Source of the DNA: Pseudorhodobacter aquimaris
GTDB taxonomy: Bacteria; Pseudomonadota; Alphaproteobacteria; Rhodobacterales; Rhodobacteraceae
DNA length: 48,526 bases
Assembly: GCF_001202025.1 (NCBI RefSeq)
Contig: NZ_LGHS01000047.1
Span: forward strand, 1-48,526
Direction of reading: 5' to 3'
Of this stretch, positions 23,955 to 32,373 are shown in pieces. How positions within the stretch are numbered: the stretch's first letter is position 1; the number at the start of each line of letters is the position of its first letter. Below the pieces are notes generated by a model that saw nothing but the letters and a program-made list of their open reading frames with translations, was not told the origin of the DNA and did no database searches. Position numbers and translations under genes: made by a program.

Positions 23955-24851
23955 ATGAATGCACAGCTTGCCAATTGGGACGATCTGCGGGTGTTTCTGG
24001 CCGTCGCGCGGGCGGGCAGCCTGTCGGGGGCGGCGCGCAGCCTTGGCGTCAACCATTCCACGGTGTTCCGGCGGGTCGCGGGCCTTGAGGAAACGCTGGG
24101 TGTGCGGCTGTTCGACCGGTTGCCGACCGGCTATGCGCTGACCCCAGTGGGCGAGGAAACGCTGGGTATCGTCGAGCGGATCGAGGACGATGTCACCGCG
24201 CTGGACCGCACCGTCACCGGACAGGATTTGCGCCTCAGCGGCACAGTGCGGATCACCGCGATCGACATGCTGGCCTTCTGGTTGCTGCCGGATCACCTTC
24301 GGCGGTTTCGTGAAACACATTCGGGGATCGAGGTGGAAATTGTGGTGGGCAACGAGGCCCTCAACCTGTCGCGCCGGGAAACCGATATAGCCCTGCGGAT
24401 CGGCAACACCCCGCCTGAAACCTTGGTGGGACGAAAAGTCGGACAGCTGGAGTTTGCGATCTACGGCGCACCCGACTATTGCGCGGCGCACCCGGGCGCA
24501 GACCTCGCACAGCAGGACTGGATCGGCTTTGATAGCGCCCATGCACCGCTGACGCGCCAGTTGGAAAAGCTTCTGCCCGGCATGCGCCCGGCGGTGCGAT
24601 CAAACTCGGTGGCCTGCGCAGTGCGCCTGGCCAAGGCCGGGCTTGGTCTTGCACTGCTGCCCTGCGCCATTGCTGAACTCAAACCCGACCTGATCCGCGT
24701 CGCAGAACTGCCTGAGTCCTTCGGCCTTGATCTGTGGCTGCTGACCCACGAAGATCTGCGCCACACCGCCCGAATCCGCGCCGTGCTGGAATTCCTGACA
24801 CCGGCACTGGCGGAAAGCCTAAAAAAATGTACCAAAGGGCCGGAAATCTGA
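23955..24851 (+). CDS. LysR-family transcriptional regulator
   Basis: A 298-aa LysR regulator. ATG 23955 begins MNAQLANWDDLRVFLAVARAG, directly followed by the winged helix (SGAARSLGVNHSTVFRRVAGLE) and the family wing LFDRLPTGYALTPVGEE. The C-terminal substrate-binding domain is complete to about residue 290. AAAGG lies 11 bases before the start. An in-frame upstream extension to 23616 overlaps the divergent operon and is rejected. Divergent arrangement with the HMA/ATPase operon suggests it controls that operon. The effector is unknown; few LysR proteins sense metals, so the link is inference. Confidence 0.9.
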   Translation: MNAQLANWDDLRVFLAVARAGSLSGAARSLGVNHSTVFRRVAGLEETLGVRLFDRLPTGYALTPVGEETLGIVERIEDDVTALDRTVTGQDLRLSGTVRITAIDMLAFWLLPDHLRRFRETHSGIEVEIVVGNEALNLSRRETDIALRIGNTPPETLVGRKVGQLEFAIYGAPDYCAAHPGADLAQQDWIGFDSAHAPLTRQLEKLLPGMRPAVRSNSVACAVRLAKAGLGLALLPCAIAELKPDLIRVAELPESFGLDLWLLTHEDLRHTARIRAVLEFLTPALAESLKKCTKGPEI

Positions 24852-24888
24852 TCCGAACGTTTCATCGGCCCGGATATACGACACTGGG

Positions 24889-24906
24889 CCGCAGCGTACG
24901 CTGCGG
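24889..24906. repeat. Perfect 18-bp palindrome
   Basis: CCGCAGCGTACGCTGCGG between the LysR gene and the convergent kinase gene. A self-complementary site without loop or T-run; could be a protein-binding site or the stem of a transcript end. Confidence 0.4.
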
Positions 24907-24971
24907 ACTGGGAGTGCATCCCTATTCTGGGATCCGCAGTCTCAAAGCCGCAGGAGATGCGTGTAGGGCCC

Positions 24972-26333
24972 TCAGCTCGACAATTTCATCCGGTCGACGA
25001 TAGGCAGAGTAACGATAACGGCAAACGTGCCTTCGCCTGCTCCGCCCTCAAAGTTGACAGTTCCGCCATGCAGTTCGGCAATGCGCAAAACAATCGAAAG
25101 GCCCAGGCCACACCCTTGCTGCCCGCTCCCCGCCACACGGTAAAATCGATCAAACACCCGCTGCTGCAAGTCCGAGGAAATACCCGGCCCGCCGTCGGTG
25201 ATCCGAAGAATGACAGCCTGATTGACGGTTTCGACGGAGGCCGTTACCTCGCCACCCTCAAGGGTATAGCGAACCGCATTATCAAGCAGATTGCGCAGCA
25301 TGATCCGAAGAAGATCAGCGTTCCCGTTCACAACCGCCCGACCACAAAGCATGTCAGCGGCCCCCAGATCGATACCATCGGTTGCGGCTTTCGGCGCTAT
25401 TGATGCAACGCATTCGATCACCAAATCTGATATGTTCACGGTCTCGCAGGGGCCGATGACCGCTTCCTGCTCCAGCCGTGACAGCACAAGCAGCTGTTCC
25501 ACCAGGCGGGTGCCCCGGTCGGCACCTTCGATCACCCCGTCGATCGCCAATGCGCACTTTCCGGGGTCTCGTTCTTGCCGGGCGACCTGAGCATGCGTTT
25601 TGATGGCTGCGAGCGGCGTGCGCAACTCATGCGCCGCATCAGCGGCAAAGCGGCGCTCGCGATCAAGAAGCAGGGCGATACGGCCAAACAGCTGGTTAAG
25701 TGCTTCAAGCAGCGGCCGGATTTCATCGGGCGCGGCACCAACGCCGAGTGGCTGCATGTCATCGGGGCTGCGTCGCTCCACGGCGGAGGTGATGTCCTGC
25801 AACGGGCGCAGTCCCCATCCTACAGACAGCCAGATCAAACCTGCAAGAAGCGGAATCGCAATCCACAGCGGATGCAGGATATGAACGGCCACGAGGTCGG
25901 CGAATTTTCCTTTTACATCTTGGCGCAGCGCCACTTCGATACGTCGCCCCGCACCGTCCGATGTACCGAACACGCGCCACATCTGACCATCATTGGCTGC
26001 ATCGCGAAGCCCTTGTTGCCAACGGCCCGTTGGAAAATTCGATGAACCCACGGTTCCGCCTGTCGTGCCAACTGGGCCATGCTGCACACGAAAGGCAATC
26101 ATCTGATTTGCATCCGCGTCCGGTTGTTGCAGCATAGGTTCCGCAAGATCGCCCTGCGGCAGGCGGTCGAGCAAGATAATAAGCAGATCGGCTGACTGCA
26201 TCAGCTGGGTGTCCAGCATCTCATCAATCAGCTGTCTTGTGTCGAGATATGAGAAAAGTGCTGTGGCCAGCCAGGCCGCGACAATACTGCCGCCAAGAAT
26301 CACCAGCAGCCGTTGGCGCAGCGAGCGGATCAT
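24972..26333 (-). CDS. Two-component sensor histidine kinase
   Basis: A 453-aa membrane kinase of the QseC/PmrB type. First helix LLVILGGSIVAAWLATALFS, periplasmic sensor of roughly 130 residues, second helix ILHPLWIAIPLLAGLIWLSV, then a HAMP-like linker. The phospho-acceptor His is in AADAAHELRTPLAAI, the N box is NLLDNAVRYTL and the G boxes are DGGPGI and GCGLGLSIV. Its start overlaps the stop of the regulator (26330-26333), so the pair is translationally coupled. The signal is unknown; neighbours suggest metal stress. Confidence 0.92.
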   Translation of the reverse strand: MIRSLRQRLLVILGGSIVAAWLATALFSYLDTRQLIDEMLDTQLMQSADLLIILLDRLPQGDLAEPMLQQPDADANQMIAFRVQHGPVGTTGGTVGSSNFPTGRWQQGLRDAANDGQMWRVFGTSDGAGRRIEVALRQDVKGKFADLVAVHILHPLWIAIPLLAGLIWLSVGWGLRPLQDITSAVERRSPDDMQPLGVGAAPDEIRPLLEALNQLFGRIALLLDRERRFAADAAHELRTPLAAIKTHAQVARQERDPGKCALAIDGVIEGADRGTRLVEQLLVLSRLEQEAVIGPCETVNISDLVIECVASIAPKAATDGIDLGAADMLCGRAVVNGNADLLRIMLRNLLDNAVRYTLEGGEVTASVETVNQAVILRITDGGPGISSDLQQRVFDRFYRVAGSGQQGCGLGLSIVLRIAELHGGTVNFEGGAGEGTFAVIVTLPIVDRMKLSS

Positions 26334-26995
26334 TTGTCATCTGCCGCAATGATATAGCCCACACCGCGGACCGTGCGGATGAGGTCGGCATAAAGCTTGC
26401 GCCGCAAGTTGTGGATATAGACTTCGACCGTGTTGCTGCCGATCTCTTCGCCCCAGCCATATAGGCTGTCCTCCAACTGGCTGCGGGTGCGCACCCTTCC
26501 TGCATTCATCATCAGTGCTTGCAGGGTTGCGAATTCGCGTGCTGATACCTCCACCGGTTCGCCATCCAGAAGCACGGCGTGGCTGGCGGGATCAAGCACG
26601 ACCCTGCCGCGCTGCAAAAGCGGGCCTGACGCACCTTTTGACCGGCGCAGAAGTGCGCGCAGCCGGGCCTGCAGTTCGGTCAGCTCGAACGGTTTTACCA
26701 GGTAGTCGTCGCCCCCTGCATCAAGTCCGGCAATGCGATCCGCAAGGGTGTCGCGCGCCGTCAGCACGAGAACCGGGGTGCTGTCCTTCGTCGCACGCAG
26801 CCGTCCGAGCAGGGTGAGCCCGTCGATGCCCGGCAGGCCGAGGTCGAGGACGATACTGTCATAGGAATTGGTGCGCAAAGCCGCTTCGGCATCAAGGCCG
26901 TCGACGACCCAGTCGACTGCCCAGCCAGCCTGGACAAGACCTGCGGCCACGCCCTTGCCCAGAAGGCTGTCGTCTTCAACCAGCAGAATGCGCAT
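26330..26995 (-). CDS. OmpR-family response regulator
   Basis: A 221-aa regulator starting MRILLVEDDSLLGKG at ATG 26995. An upstream in-frame extension to 27298 is rejected because it precedes a canonical receiver-domain start, and AGGAG lies 12 bases upstream of 26995. Receiver residues: EDD near the start, phospho-acceptor Asp in SIVLDLGLPG, Thr in VLTA, Lys in VKPFE. The winged helix ends with VYIHNLRRKL and GVGYII. It is of the PmrA/QseB/TctD type. Coupled to the kinase gene; probable target the adjacent secreted-protein gene or metal pumps (inference). Confidence 0.93.
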   Translation of the reverse strand: MRILLVEDDSLLGKGVAAGLVQAGWAVDWVVDGLDAEAALRTNSYDSIVLDLGLPGIDGLTLLGRLRATKDSTPVLVLTARDTLADRIAGLDAGGDDYLVKPFELTELQARLRALLRRSKGASGPLLQRGRVVLDPASHAVLLDGEPVEVSAREFATLQALMMNAGRVRTRSQLEDSLYGWGEEIGSNTVEVYIHNLRRKLYADLIRTVRGVGYIIAADDK

Positions 26996-27122
26996 GGCCC
27001 GAATGAACTCCTGTTTCCCCGATTTTCTGCCGCCCGAACACTGAACGTCAGAACCGGTGGCGAAGCAAGCACGGGCCACGATCGCTTGCGGCCCGTGCGA
27101 CTTGTGTCTGTGATCGGCTGGA

Positions 27123-27596
27123 TCAGTCCAGCGGCTGCCAGCCTGGATGCTCGAAATGCTCGCCATAGGCATTGAGGGCCTCAACGACCAGCACCGCACC
27201 GGCGCGGGGCTCGCTGCCTGCCTCCATGTCGGATGCACCTTCGATGACCTGACCGAGGACGCTGTGAAGTTGCTCATCAACAGCTGGCTCCAACACACAG
27301 TTCTCGATCATGAAATCTGTCTGCGCCATCACCTCAGCCGCCAGCGTCTTGTAGTCTTCAGCGGGCAGGCGATCTTCGTGAATCGCGTCGAGATTGGCGG
27401 CGAAGGCCGTCCGGATGGCGTCCATGCCCTTGAGCATGTTGTCGTCACCCTGCCATTTGGCGCCAGCGTTCAGTGTCAGGGCGAGCTCGCTTGCGGCATG
27501 CCCGTCATGAGATGTGCTTTGTGCGAAGCCGGACACAGGGGTCAGCGAAAGAGCAATCCCGAATAAGGCGGGGGCAATATATTTTACAGTCAGCAT
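27123..27596 (-). CDS. Small secreted protein of unknown function
   Basis: A 157-aa protein with Sec signal MLTVKYIAPALFGIALSLTPVSGFA and AAGGAG just before ATG 27596. The mature part begins with a His-rich SHDGHAAS segment, followed by a helical domain: NAGAKWQGDDNMLKGMDAIR, MAQTDFMIENCVLEPAVDEQLH and a C-terminal FEHPGWQPLD. It resembles small periplasmic proteins seen beside copper- or heavy-metal-resistance genes, but I cannot name the family with confidence. It lies 127 bp upstream of the second two-component system on the same strand and may be co-regulated with it. Confidence 0.75.
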   Translation of the reverse strand: MLTVKYIAPALFGIALSLTPVSGFAQSTSHDGHAASELALTLNAGAKWQGDDNMLKGMDAIRTAFAANLDAIHEDRLPAEDYKTLAAEVMAQTDFMIENCVLEPAVDEQLHSVLGQVIEGASDMEAGSEPRAGAVLVVEALNAYGEHFEHPGWQPLD

Positions 27597-28058
27597 TTGG
27601 ATCTCCTTCAAGGATCGTTTCGGCATCTCGTTGGACGCGCTGGACCCTGTCTGATCTCCTTCCCTTAAATGCCGCTTAAGAGCATCGCACCTGAGCGCCT
27701 CGAAAGGTGTTTTGCGCAGAATGAGGATGTTCAGGCATTTGCACGGCCTGCCAAGCAGGCGCTGTGGCTCGGGGTACAGCTTTCTGCCATGTCGGGCTAC
27801 AATTGGCATGTACAAAAGTGTCCATTTCCCGCCTGTAACCCCGACCGGTCGCATCGGAGTATGAGTGCCGACCTTCCCGCTATGAAAATCTGCTGCGACA
27901 ATTCGCCGCTGTCGGGCGCAACGCCTGAGGAGGTCAGTCACGCCCGCAACTTTGCCCAGATCGACCTCAAGAATGAGGTGGCGTCTATAAAATTGCGAAG
28001 GCTATCCAGTCGATGTGCTGATCTTATCGTCTTTGGGTTTTCTTACCCCCCCTCATCT
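27597..28058. other. Junction stretch with no recognisable gene
   Basis: About 460 bases between the metal cargo and the phage terminase gene. A frame from 27669 to 28382 on the plus strand is open but runs over the end of the terminase gene and has no protein-like composition. In an ordinary prophage the terminase large subunit would follow here; no trace was recognised. Confidence 0.5.
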
Positions 28059-28646
28059 TCATCCCAGCGAAACCCTGAGATCGGCAAGTGCCTCGAGTTG
28101 CGCTCTGACATGGGTTTCCAGAACCCTTTGCATGATCGCGGCATCGATCATTACCGGCACCCCGGACCGCGTTTCCACCGCTGCTGCAACCTCAGCGGCC
28201 ATAAGCGCCGCCACTCTGCTGGGCCAGGTGACCCAAGTGTTGCGTTCCTGCCGTGCCAGACGGAATACCAGTGCTTCAGCCCGGGCGCGGTCGACCAGCG
28301 TGCCCTTCCGCTTCTGGATCGCCAGTTGCTTTTCCTGCGCCTGGTAAACCGTCAGCGCCGTACGGGCTTTCAGATAGGATGAGCTGTCGGCCGGACCCGA
28401 AAATCCACTGTCGCCGCCGCTGCGACCGGTGCTGCGCCGTTGCTGGTCCGGGTCCGTCATCTCGGCCCGGCGCACGTCAGAGGCCGCCGCGTTGATCGAC
28501 CCATCGTTGTAAACCACCAACCGACTGGCTTTGCGGGCCTTCTGAATCGCCCCGCGCGAGAGGCCGGAATGGGCGGAATACTCGCGCTCGGACATACCTT
28601 CCATAGCCGCAAATTCTCCGATCAACGCAATGATATTGCTTGGCAT
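28059..28646 (-). CDS. Phage terminase small subunit-like protein
   Basis: A 195-aa protein. The N-terminal part (MPSNIIALIGEFAAMEGMSEREYSAHSGLSRGAIQKA, quoted in pieces: EFAAMEGMSEREYSAHSGL and SRGAIQKARK) is a DNA-binding helix-turn-helix with a Nu1-like look. The C-terminal half (RARAEALVFRLARQERNTW, WPSRVAALMAAEVAA, DAAIMQRVLETHVRAQLEAL) is the conserved helical region of phage terminase small subunits of Rhodobacterales-type prophages. The start is ambiguous: ATG 28646 lacks a ribosome binding site but has TATAAT 7 bases upstream; ATG 28604 has GGAG 11 bases upstream. The large subunit is missing downstream. Confidence 0.7.
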   Translation of the reverse strand: MPSNIIALIGEFAAMEGMSEREYSAHSGLSRGAIQKARKASRLVVYNDGSINAAASDVRRAEMTDPDQQRRSTGRSGGDSGFSGPADSSSYLKARTALTVYQAQEKQLAIQKRKGTLVDRARAEALVFRLARQERNTWVTWPSRVAALMAAEVAAAVETRSGVPVMIDAAIMQRVLETHVRAQLEALADLRVSLG

Positions 28647-28720
28647 TAACTTGATTATACTCGGGGATCGAGCGAATCTGATTGCACCAGAACGATGCAA
28701 CTCACCCCGGAGACCAGACC

Positions 28721-28951
28721 ATGACCACCCGCCGCGCCACCACACAGAACGACAAAGCCCTGAACGCATTTATCGCCGCAAAAGCCGACATCGACGCCTT
28801 GCTGGCGCGGCTGACCTCTCTCAGCAACGACCACTTCGAGACCAACCCCGACGAGATCAACTGGGGCGCTGTCGGCACCCTGACCCATTACGCCAGCCTG
28901 CTGCGCCAGATCACCGACAGCGCCTTTGGCGAGGGTGAACACGCCAAGTGA
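28721..28951 (+). CDS. Small island/prophage-associated protein
   Basis: A 76-aa acidic protein starting MTTRRATTQNDKALNAF, with GGAG 9 bases upstream. It is helical, with FETNPDEINWGAVGTLTHYA as the most characteristic segment. I recall near-identical small proteins in Rhodobacterales islands beside DUF3489 genes, but no function is known. It is divergent from the terminase small subunit and 89 bp upstream of the DUF3489 gene on the same strand. Confidence 0.7.
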   Translation: MTTRRATTQNDKALNAFIAAKADIDALLARLTSLSNDHFETNPDEINWGAVGTLTHYASLLRQITDSAFGEGEHAK

Positions 28952-29040
28952 CGGGGGGCCGCATCCCATCAGCCCCGCGATGGCGGGGCTTGGCCGCGTA
29001 GAAGGGCGACACACCGCGCGCCCGAACACCGGAGCCCGCG

Positions 29041-29583
29041 ATGACCAAACTCACCGAAACCCAATCCATCATCCTCAGCGCCGGTGCCCAGCGCCTCGAC
29101 AACATCGCAATGCCGTTGCCGAAGGGGCTGCACGGCGCGGCCGCGAAGATGGTCGTTACGAAGATGATGACCCGCGGCTGGCTGCAGGAGGTCGACGCCA
29201 ACTTGCGCAAGGGCGAGCCGCTCTGGCGAGAAACTGGCGATGGGCATGGCACCACGCTGGTAGTCACTGACGCGGGCCTGCTGGCCATCGGGATTGAGCC
29301 GGTGGTGGTGCAAACGATGGCCGCGATCCGCAAAAACGCGAATATCGCGCCAGCGCCCAAGCCGCCAACCCCTCGTGCAGGGACCAAGCAGGCGCTGCTG
29401 ATCGCGCTGCTGCAAGCTCCCGAGGGGGCCACGATGGAGGCGATCATCGCGGCCACAAATTGGCAGGCGCATACCGCTCGTGGGGTAATTTCCGGGGCGC
29501 TAAAGAAGAAGCTGGGGTTGGTCGTGACCTCGGAGAAGGACCTCAGGCGGGGGCGAGTGTACCGGATCAGTCAGCCGGACTAA
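29041..29583 (+). CDS. DUF3489-domain protein
   Basis: A 180-aa protein. The C-terminal domain (RAGTKQALLIALLQAPEGAT, MEAIIAATNWQAHTARGVIS, GALKKKLGL, RGRVYRI) is the DUF3489 winged-helix-like domain common in alphaproteobacterial phages and islands. The N-terminal half (TQSIILSAGAQR, AKMVVTKMMTRGWLQEV) looks like a second winged helix. It is probably a DNA-binding protein of the phage/island backbone. The role is not known. Confidence 0.8.
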   Translation: MTKLTETQSIILSAGAQRLDNIAMPLPKGLHGAAAKMVVTKMMTRGWLQEVDANLRKGEPLWRETGDGHGTTLVVTDAGLLAIGIEPVVVQTMAAIRKNANIAPAPKPPTPRAGTKQALLIALLQAPEGATMEAIIAATNWQAHTARGVISGALKKKLGLVVTSEKDLRRGRVYRISQPD

Positions 29584-29702
29584 AATCTGCGCAATAGCGG
29601 CAACGATCCTTTATCGGTTACACATGGCTTTGAATGGCGACACCGTTATAATCGCCCCCGAGCTGGCTGCAGAGTTTCGGTCGCTCCGAAAGGGTAGTGA
29701 CC

Positions 29703-30149
29703 ATGCTGAAGTTTCCGCCGCCAATATGGACCCTCCTATTCTTGCTCATCACGACGGGCGCAAGCTACCTGGCCGGGTGGCCCACCGCACCTCTCTTACA
29801 CAGCCCCTCCGTCGGAATCGGACTCATCGTGCTCGGTTTCATTGCTCCGGTTTGGGTCTCGATCCTGTTCCGGCGTGCGGGCACTCAGATCGATCCCACT
29901 TCGGCTACCAACAACAAGCTGGTCACCGATGGACCTTTTCGGTGCTCGCGCAACCCCGTGTATCTTGGCCTCGTTGTCCTCAGCCTCGGAGTAGCTGTGG
30001 CGACCGGCGCTATTCTTATATTCGTCGCGCCCTTCCTGATGTTCGCGACTGCGAATTGGGTCCATATCCCCTTCGAAGAAGCCAAGATGCGCCGCCAGTT
30101 TGGCCCGGCTTTCGACAATTACGCGCGAAAAGTAAGACGGTGGCTTTAG
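29703..30149 (+). CDS. Isoprenylcysteine methyltransferase-like membrane protein
   Basis: A 148-aa membrane protein with about four helices and the ICMT/PEMT-type signature TDGPFRCSRNPVYLGLVVLS followed by FEEAKMRRQFGPAFDNYARKV. In bacteria such proteins methylate unknown small or lipid-like substrates using S-adenosylmethionine. ATG 29703 or GTG 29697 could start it; AAGGG lies upstream. It is not a phage-type gene and sits as an isolated insert between DUF3489 and the truncated methyltransferase, so it was probably acquired separately. Confidence 0.8.
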   Translation: MLKFPPPIWTLLFLLITTGASYLAGWPTAPLLHSPSVGIGLIVLGFIAPVWVSILFRRAGTQIDPTSATNNKLVTDGPFRCSRNPVYLGLVVLSLGVAVATGAILIFVAPFLMFATANWVHIPFEEAKMRRQFGPAFDNYARKVRRWL

Positions 30150-30199
30150 CGCTTCGCTTGTTAGGGCTGCGTGGCAAAATCCGTACCGCGGCCGGGCGT

Positions 30200-31369
30200 C
30201 TAGCATGACCGCTTCACTGGGATATCTGGTCGAGCGCCATTGGCTGAAGAGATAGCTCGCTCCGCGCTCATCCCAGTAGCCAATTCCCACCGCCGCACTG
30301 CCACGTCGCAGTAGACCAGGTCCAGCTCCATCGCGAAACAGCGCCGCCCAGCGCGCTCCGCGGCGACCAGCTGAGTGCCGGAGCCGCAGAACGGCTCATA
30401 GATCAGATCGCCGGAATCGCTGAATGCCGTCAGCACCGCCTCGACCAGAGCCACCGGAAACACTGCCGGGTGCGATCCGGCGTCACCCAGCCCGCCCTTG
30501 TGGCGCATGGTCCGGAACACAGAGTCCGGAATGCGGTGGCTCTGGATCGCGTTGCCGGTTCCGGTTTTGGCGTGGACGGTGCCGTCGGCTCCGCGGAGCC
30601 CACCGCCGCCGAGGGTTTCGCCCGCGTGCTTGGACGGGACGGTCTTGTGGGGTTTGCGGGGCGCGCGGTTGAAGTGGAAAATGAACTCGTGCGACGGCGC
30701 CAGGCGGCCGTTCCAGTCGCCCGGCAGGCCCGGGCCCTGATCCCAGACATACCAGCCAAACCGTCGCCAGCCAGAGGCGCACATCCATTCCACCCATCCT
30801 TCCCAATAGGGTTGCCATTCACTGTCGCGATGCACGAGGCCAAGGTTGACCAGCAGCTGCGCATCAGTGGTGACCGGCGCTGCGGTGAACACACCCTGCA
30901 TCAGCGCATCCCAATTGCCGACCTTCTCTTTCGCCGCCCCGTAATCGCGCTGCTGGGCATAGGGTGGCGAGGTGAACATCAAGGTCGCTTGTTCCCCCTG
31001 CATCAGCTTGGCGACGGCGGCGGGATCGGTCGCATCGCCGCAGCAGAGGCGGTGTTTGCCCAGTACCAAAATGTCGCCCGGGCGGGTGATCGGTTCGGCG
31101 GGCGGGTCCGGGATCGTGTCCGCCGCATTGTCAGAAATCTCCGGTCGGTCATCGGTGTCTGCCAGTAAAGCGTCCAGTTCATCTTCGGGGATCCCGATCA
31201 GCCCGAGGTCAAAATCCTCGGCCAGCAGCGCCTGCAATTCCTGCAGCAGCAGCGCCTCATCCCAGCCGCCCAGTTCTGTCAGCTTGTTGTCCGCGATCCG
31301 GTAGGCCCGGCGTTGGGCTTCGGTCAGATGGCCCAGAATGATGACCGGTACTTCTGTCAGCTTTGTCAA
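30200..31369 (-). pseudogene. ParB-type DNA methyltransferase, N-terminus truncated
   Basis: The open frame gives 389 aa from a TTG at 31369 but has no proper start. Its first residues (KLTEVPVIILGHLTEAQRRAYRIADNKL when read in pieces: LTEVPVII, AYRIADNKLTELGGWD) are the second half of the ParB-like nuclease domain that normally precedes this methylase, so about 90 residues are missing. The methyltransferase part looks intact: TSPPYAQQRDYG as motif IV and EPFCGSGTQLVAAE as motif I, an N4/N6 amino-methylase layout. The break coincides with repeat-rich sequence next to the type III R-M insertion. It may still be translated from a weak start; otherwise it is a relic of the phage backbone. Confidence 0.75.
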
Positions 31370-31749
31370 ACGGAAAACGGAAGTGGATTCAAAGGCTTCT
31401 CCGTGGGTGGCTTCCGCTGTCTGGCTTCTTGTTCAGGTGGCTTCCCTGGATTCCACGGGGTGGATTTTACTGTTTTTGTCAAGAATCCACCTTCAGAGGA
31501 TGATCTGCCCCGTAACCATCTGTTATATAAACGTTTAATTTCAAGTGCATCTCGGGGTGGCTTCCAAGTGGATTCCCCGGTGAAGAAGCCAGTCGCTAGC
31601 GAAATGCCGCGCTGCGCCCCCCCGCATACGTTTGGGTCTGGGTAGGAACCATGCCGAGGGGGGGGGAGCATGCAATCAATATCAATTGGCGGCTGCGCCC
31701 AAAGACTTGTTGCCGAATGCTGCTGCGCGGATCAAGATCACGTGGACAC
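31370..31749. other. Repeat-rich non-coding junction
   Basis: About 380 bases without a gene. GGTGGCTTCC occurs at 31406, 31436 and 31556, and TGGATTCC or GTGGATTC variants near 31392, 31447 and 31568. A G9 run lies near 31660. It separates the truncated methyltransferase from the restriction operon and marks an insertion boundary. Confidence 0.5.
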
Positions 31750-32373
31750 CTATTGGTCGGTACCTTCAAGAAACAAATTGCAGCTAACGTGAGCAACCGC
31801 GAGCGTCTCTCCGCAGGAATGGGCATGGCGTGACAAGAAGGACCACTTAAGCGTGTGGTCTGACGTCGGTCCCTCTTGGTAGTAGGGTAAATCCGCGTCC
31901 ATCATCGCCCTTACCGATTTTACGAGCTGCGCGATGTTTTTTTTCCGAATATAAGAAATTACGATTCCTCTTCCTTCCCTTCCGGTTGTGTACCGGCCAA
32001 GAAGCTGCGATAGGCCGCTGACATGATAAATAGGTCCGTCATAGATTTTTGCTTCAAATAGCTTCTTTCTAATGGGTGTGCAGTGGTCCAAGGAGACAGT
32101 GATGTCTACATGGCCATTCGAGTTTGCCTCTTGAAGCACGGTAACGCCAGGTAGTTTAAGTGGGCCAATAAATGCGCTCGACAAACCTTCCTCGTTCAAA
32201 GGGGCAAAGTTTTTTTTGTTCACCTCTAAATGCTCGACCGCCTTTTCGATGAATGCGTCAAAGGCTTTGTCGAACTCGTCCTCAGTGCTGGCGCAGATGA
32301 GATCGACGTAGTCTGGAGATTTCTTCATTAAGAGTTCCGCAAGAGCCAGAACCGAGTTCGGATTCACAGTCAA
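31750..32373 (-). CDS. PD-(D/E)XK-like protein, third gene of the type III R-M operon
   Basis: A 207-aa protein if started at TTG 32373, which overlaps the stop of the restriction subunit (TTGA) and has GGAAGGG 8 bases upstream; GTG 32367 or GTG 32400 are alternatives. The first half is helical. Residues 87-110 (NGHVDITVSL then FEAKI) give Asp90 and Glu107-x-Lys109, the core of a PD-(D/E)XK nuclease fold, with Glu62 as the possible preceding acid. A conserved-looking block GLSQLLGRYTTGREGRGIVI follows. I do not recognise a named family. Overlap with res implies it functions with the R-M system: an accessory nuclease or specificity partner (inference). Confidence 0.7.
   Translation of the reverse strand: MTVNPNSVLALAELLMKKSPDYVDLICASTEDEFDKAFDAFIEKAVEHLEVNKKNFAPLNEEGLSSAFIGPLKLPGVTVLQEANSNGHVDITVSLDHCTPIRKKLFEAKIYDGPIYHVSGLSQLLGRYTTGREGRGIVISYIRKKNIAQLVKSVRAMMDADLPYYQEGPTSDHTLKWSFLSRHAHSCGETLAVAHVSCNLFLEGTDQ

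Noticed and set aside
26996-27298. N-terminal extension of the second response regulator
   Set aside because: The receiver domain starts canonically at 26995; the extra sequence overlaps the end of the secreted-protein gene antisense.
27669-28382. 237-residue plus-strand open frame
   Set aside because: It overlaps the terminase small subunit antisense and has no protein-like pattern or start signal.
31338-31645. Short plus-strand frames over the GGTGGCTTCC repeats
   Set aside because: Low-complexity, no start signal, no recognisable similarity; treated as non-coding.
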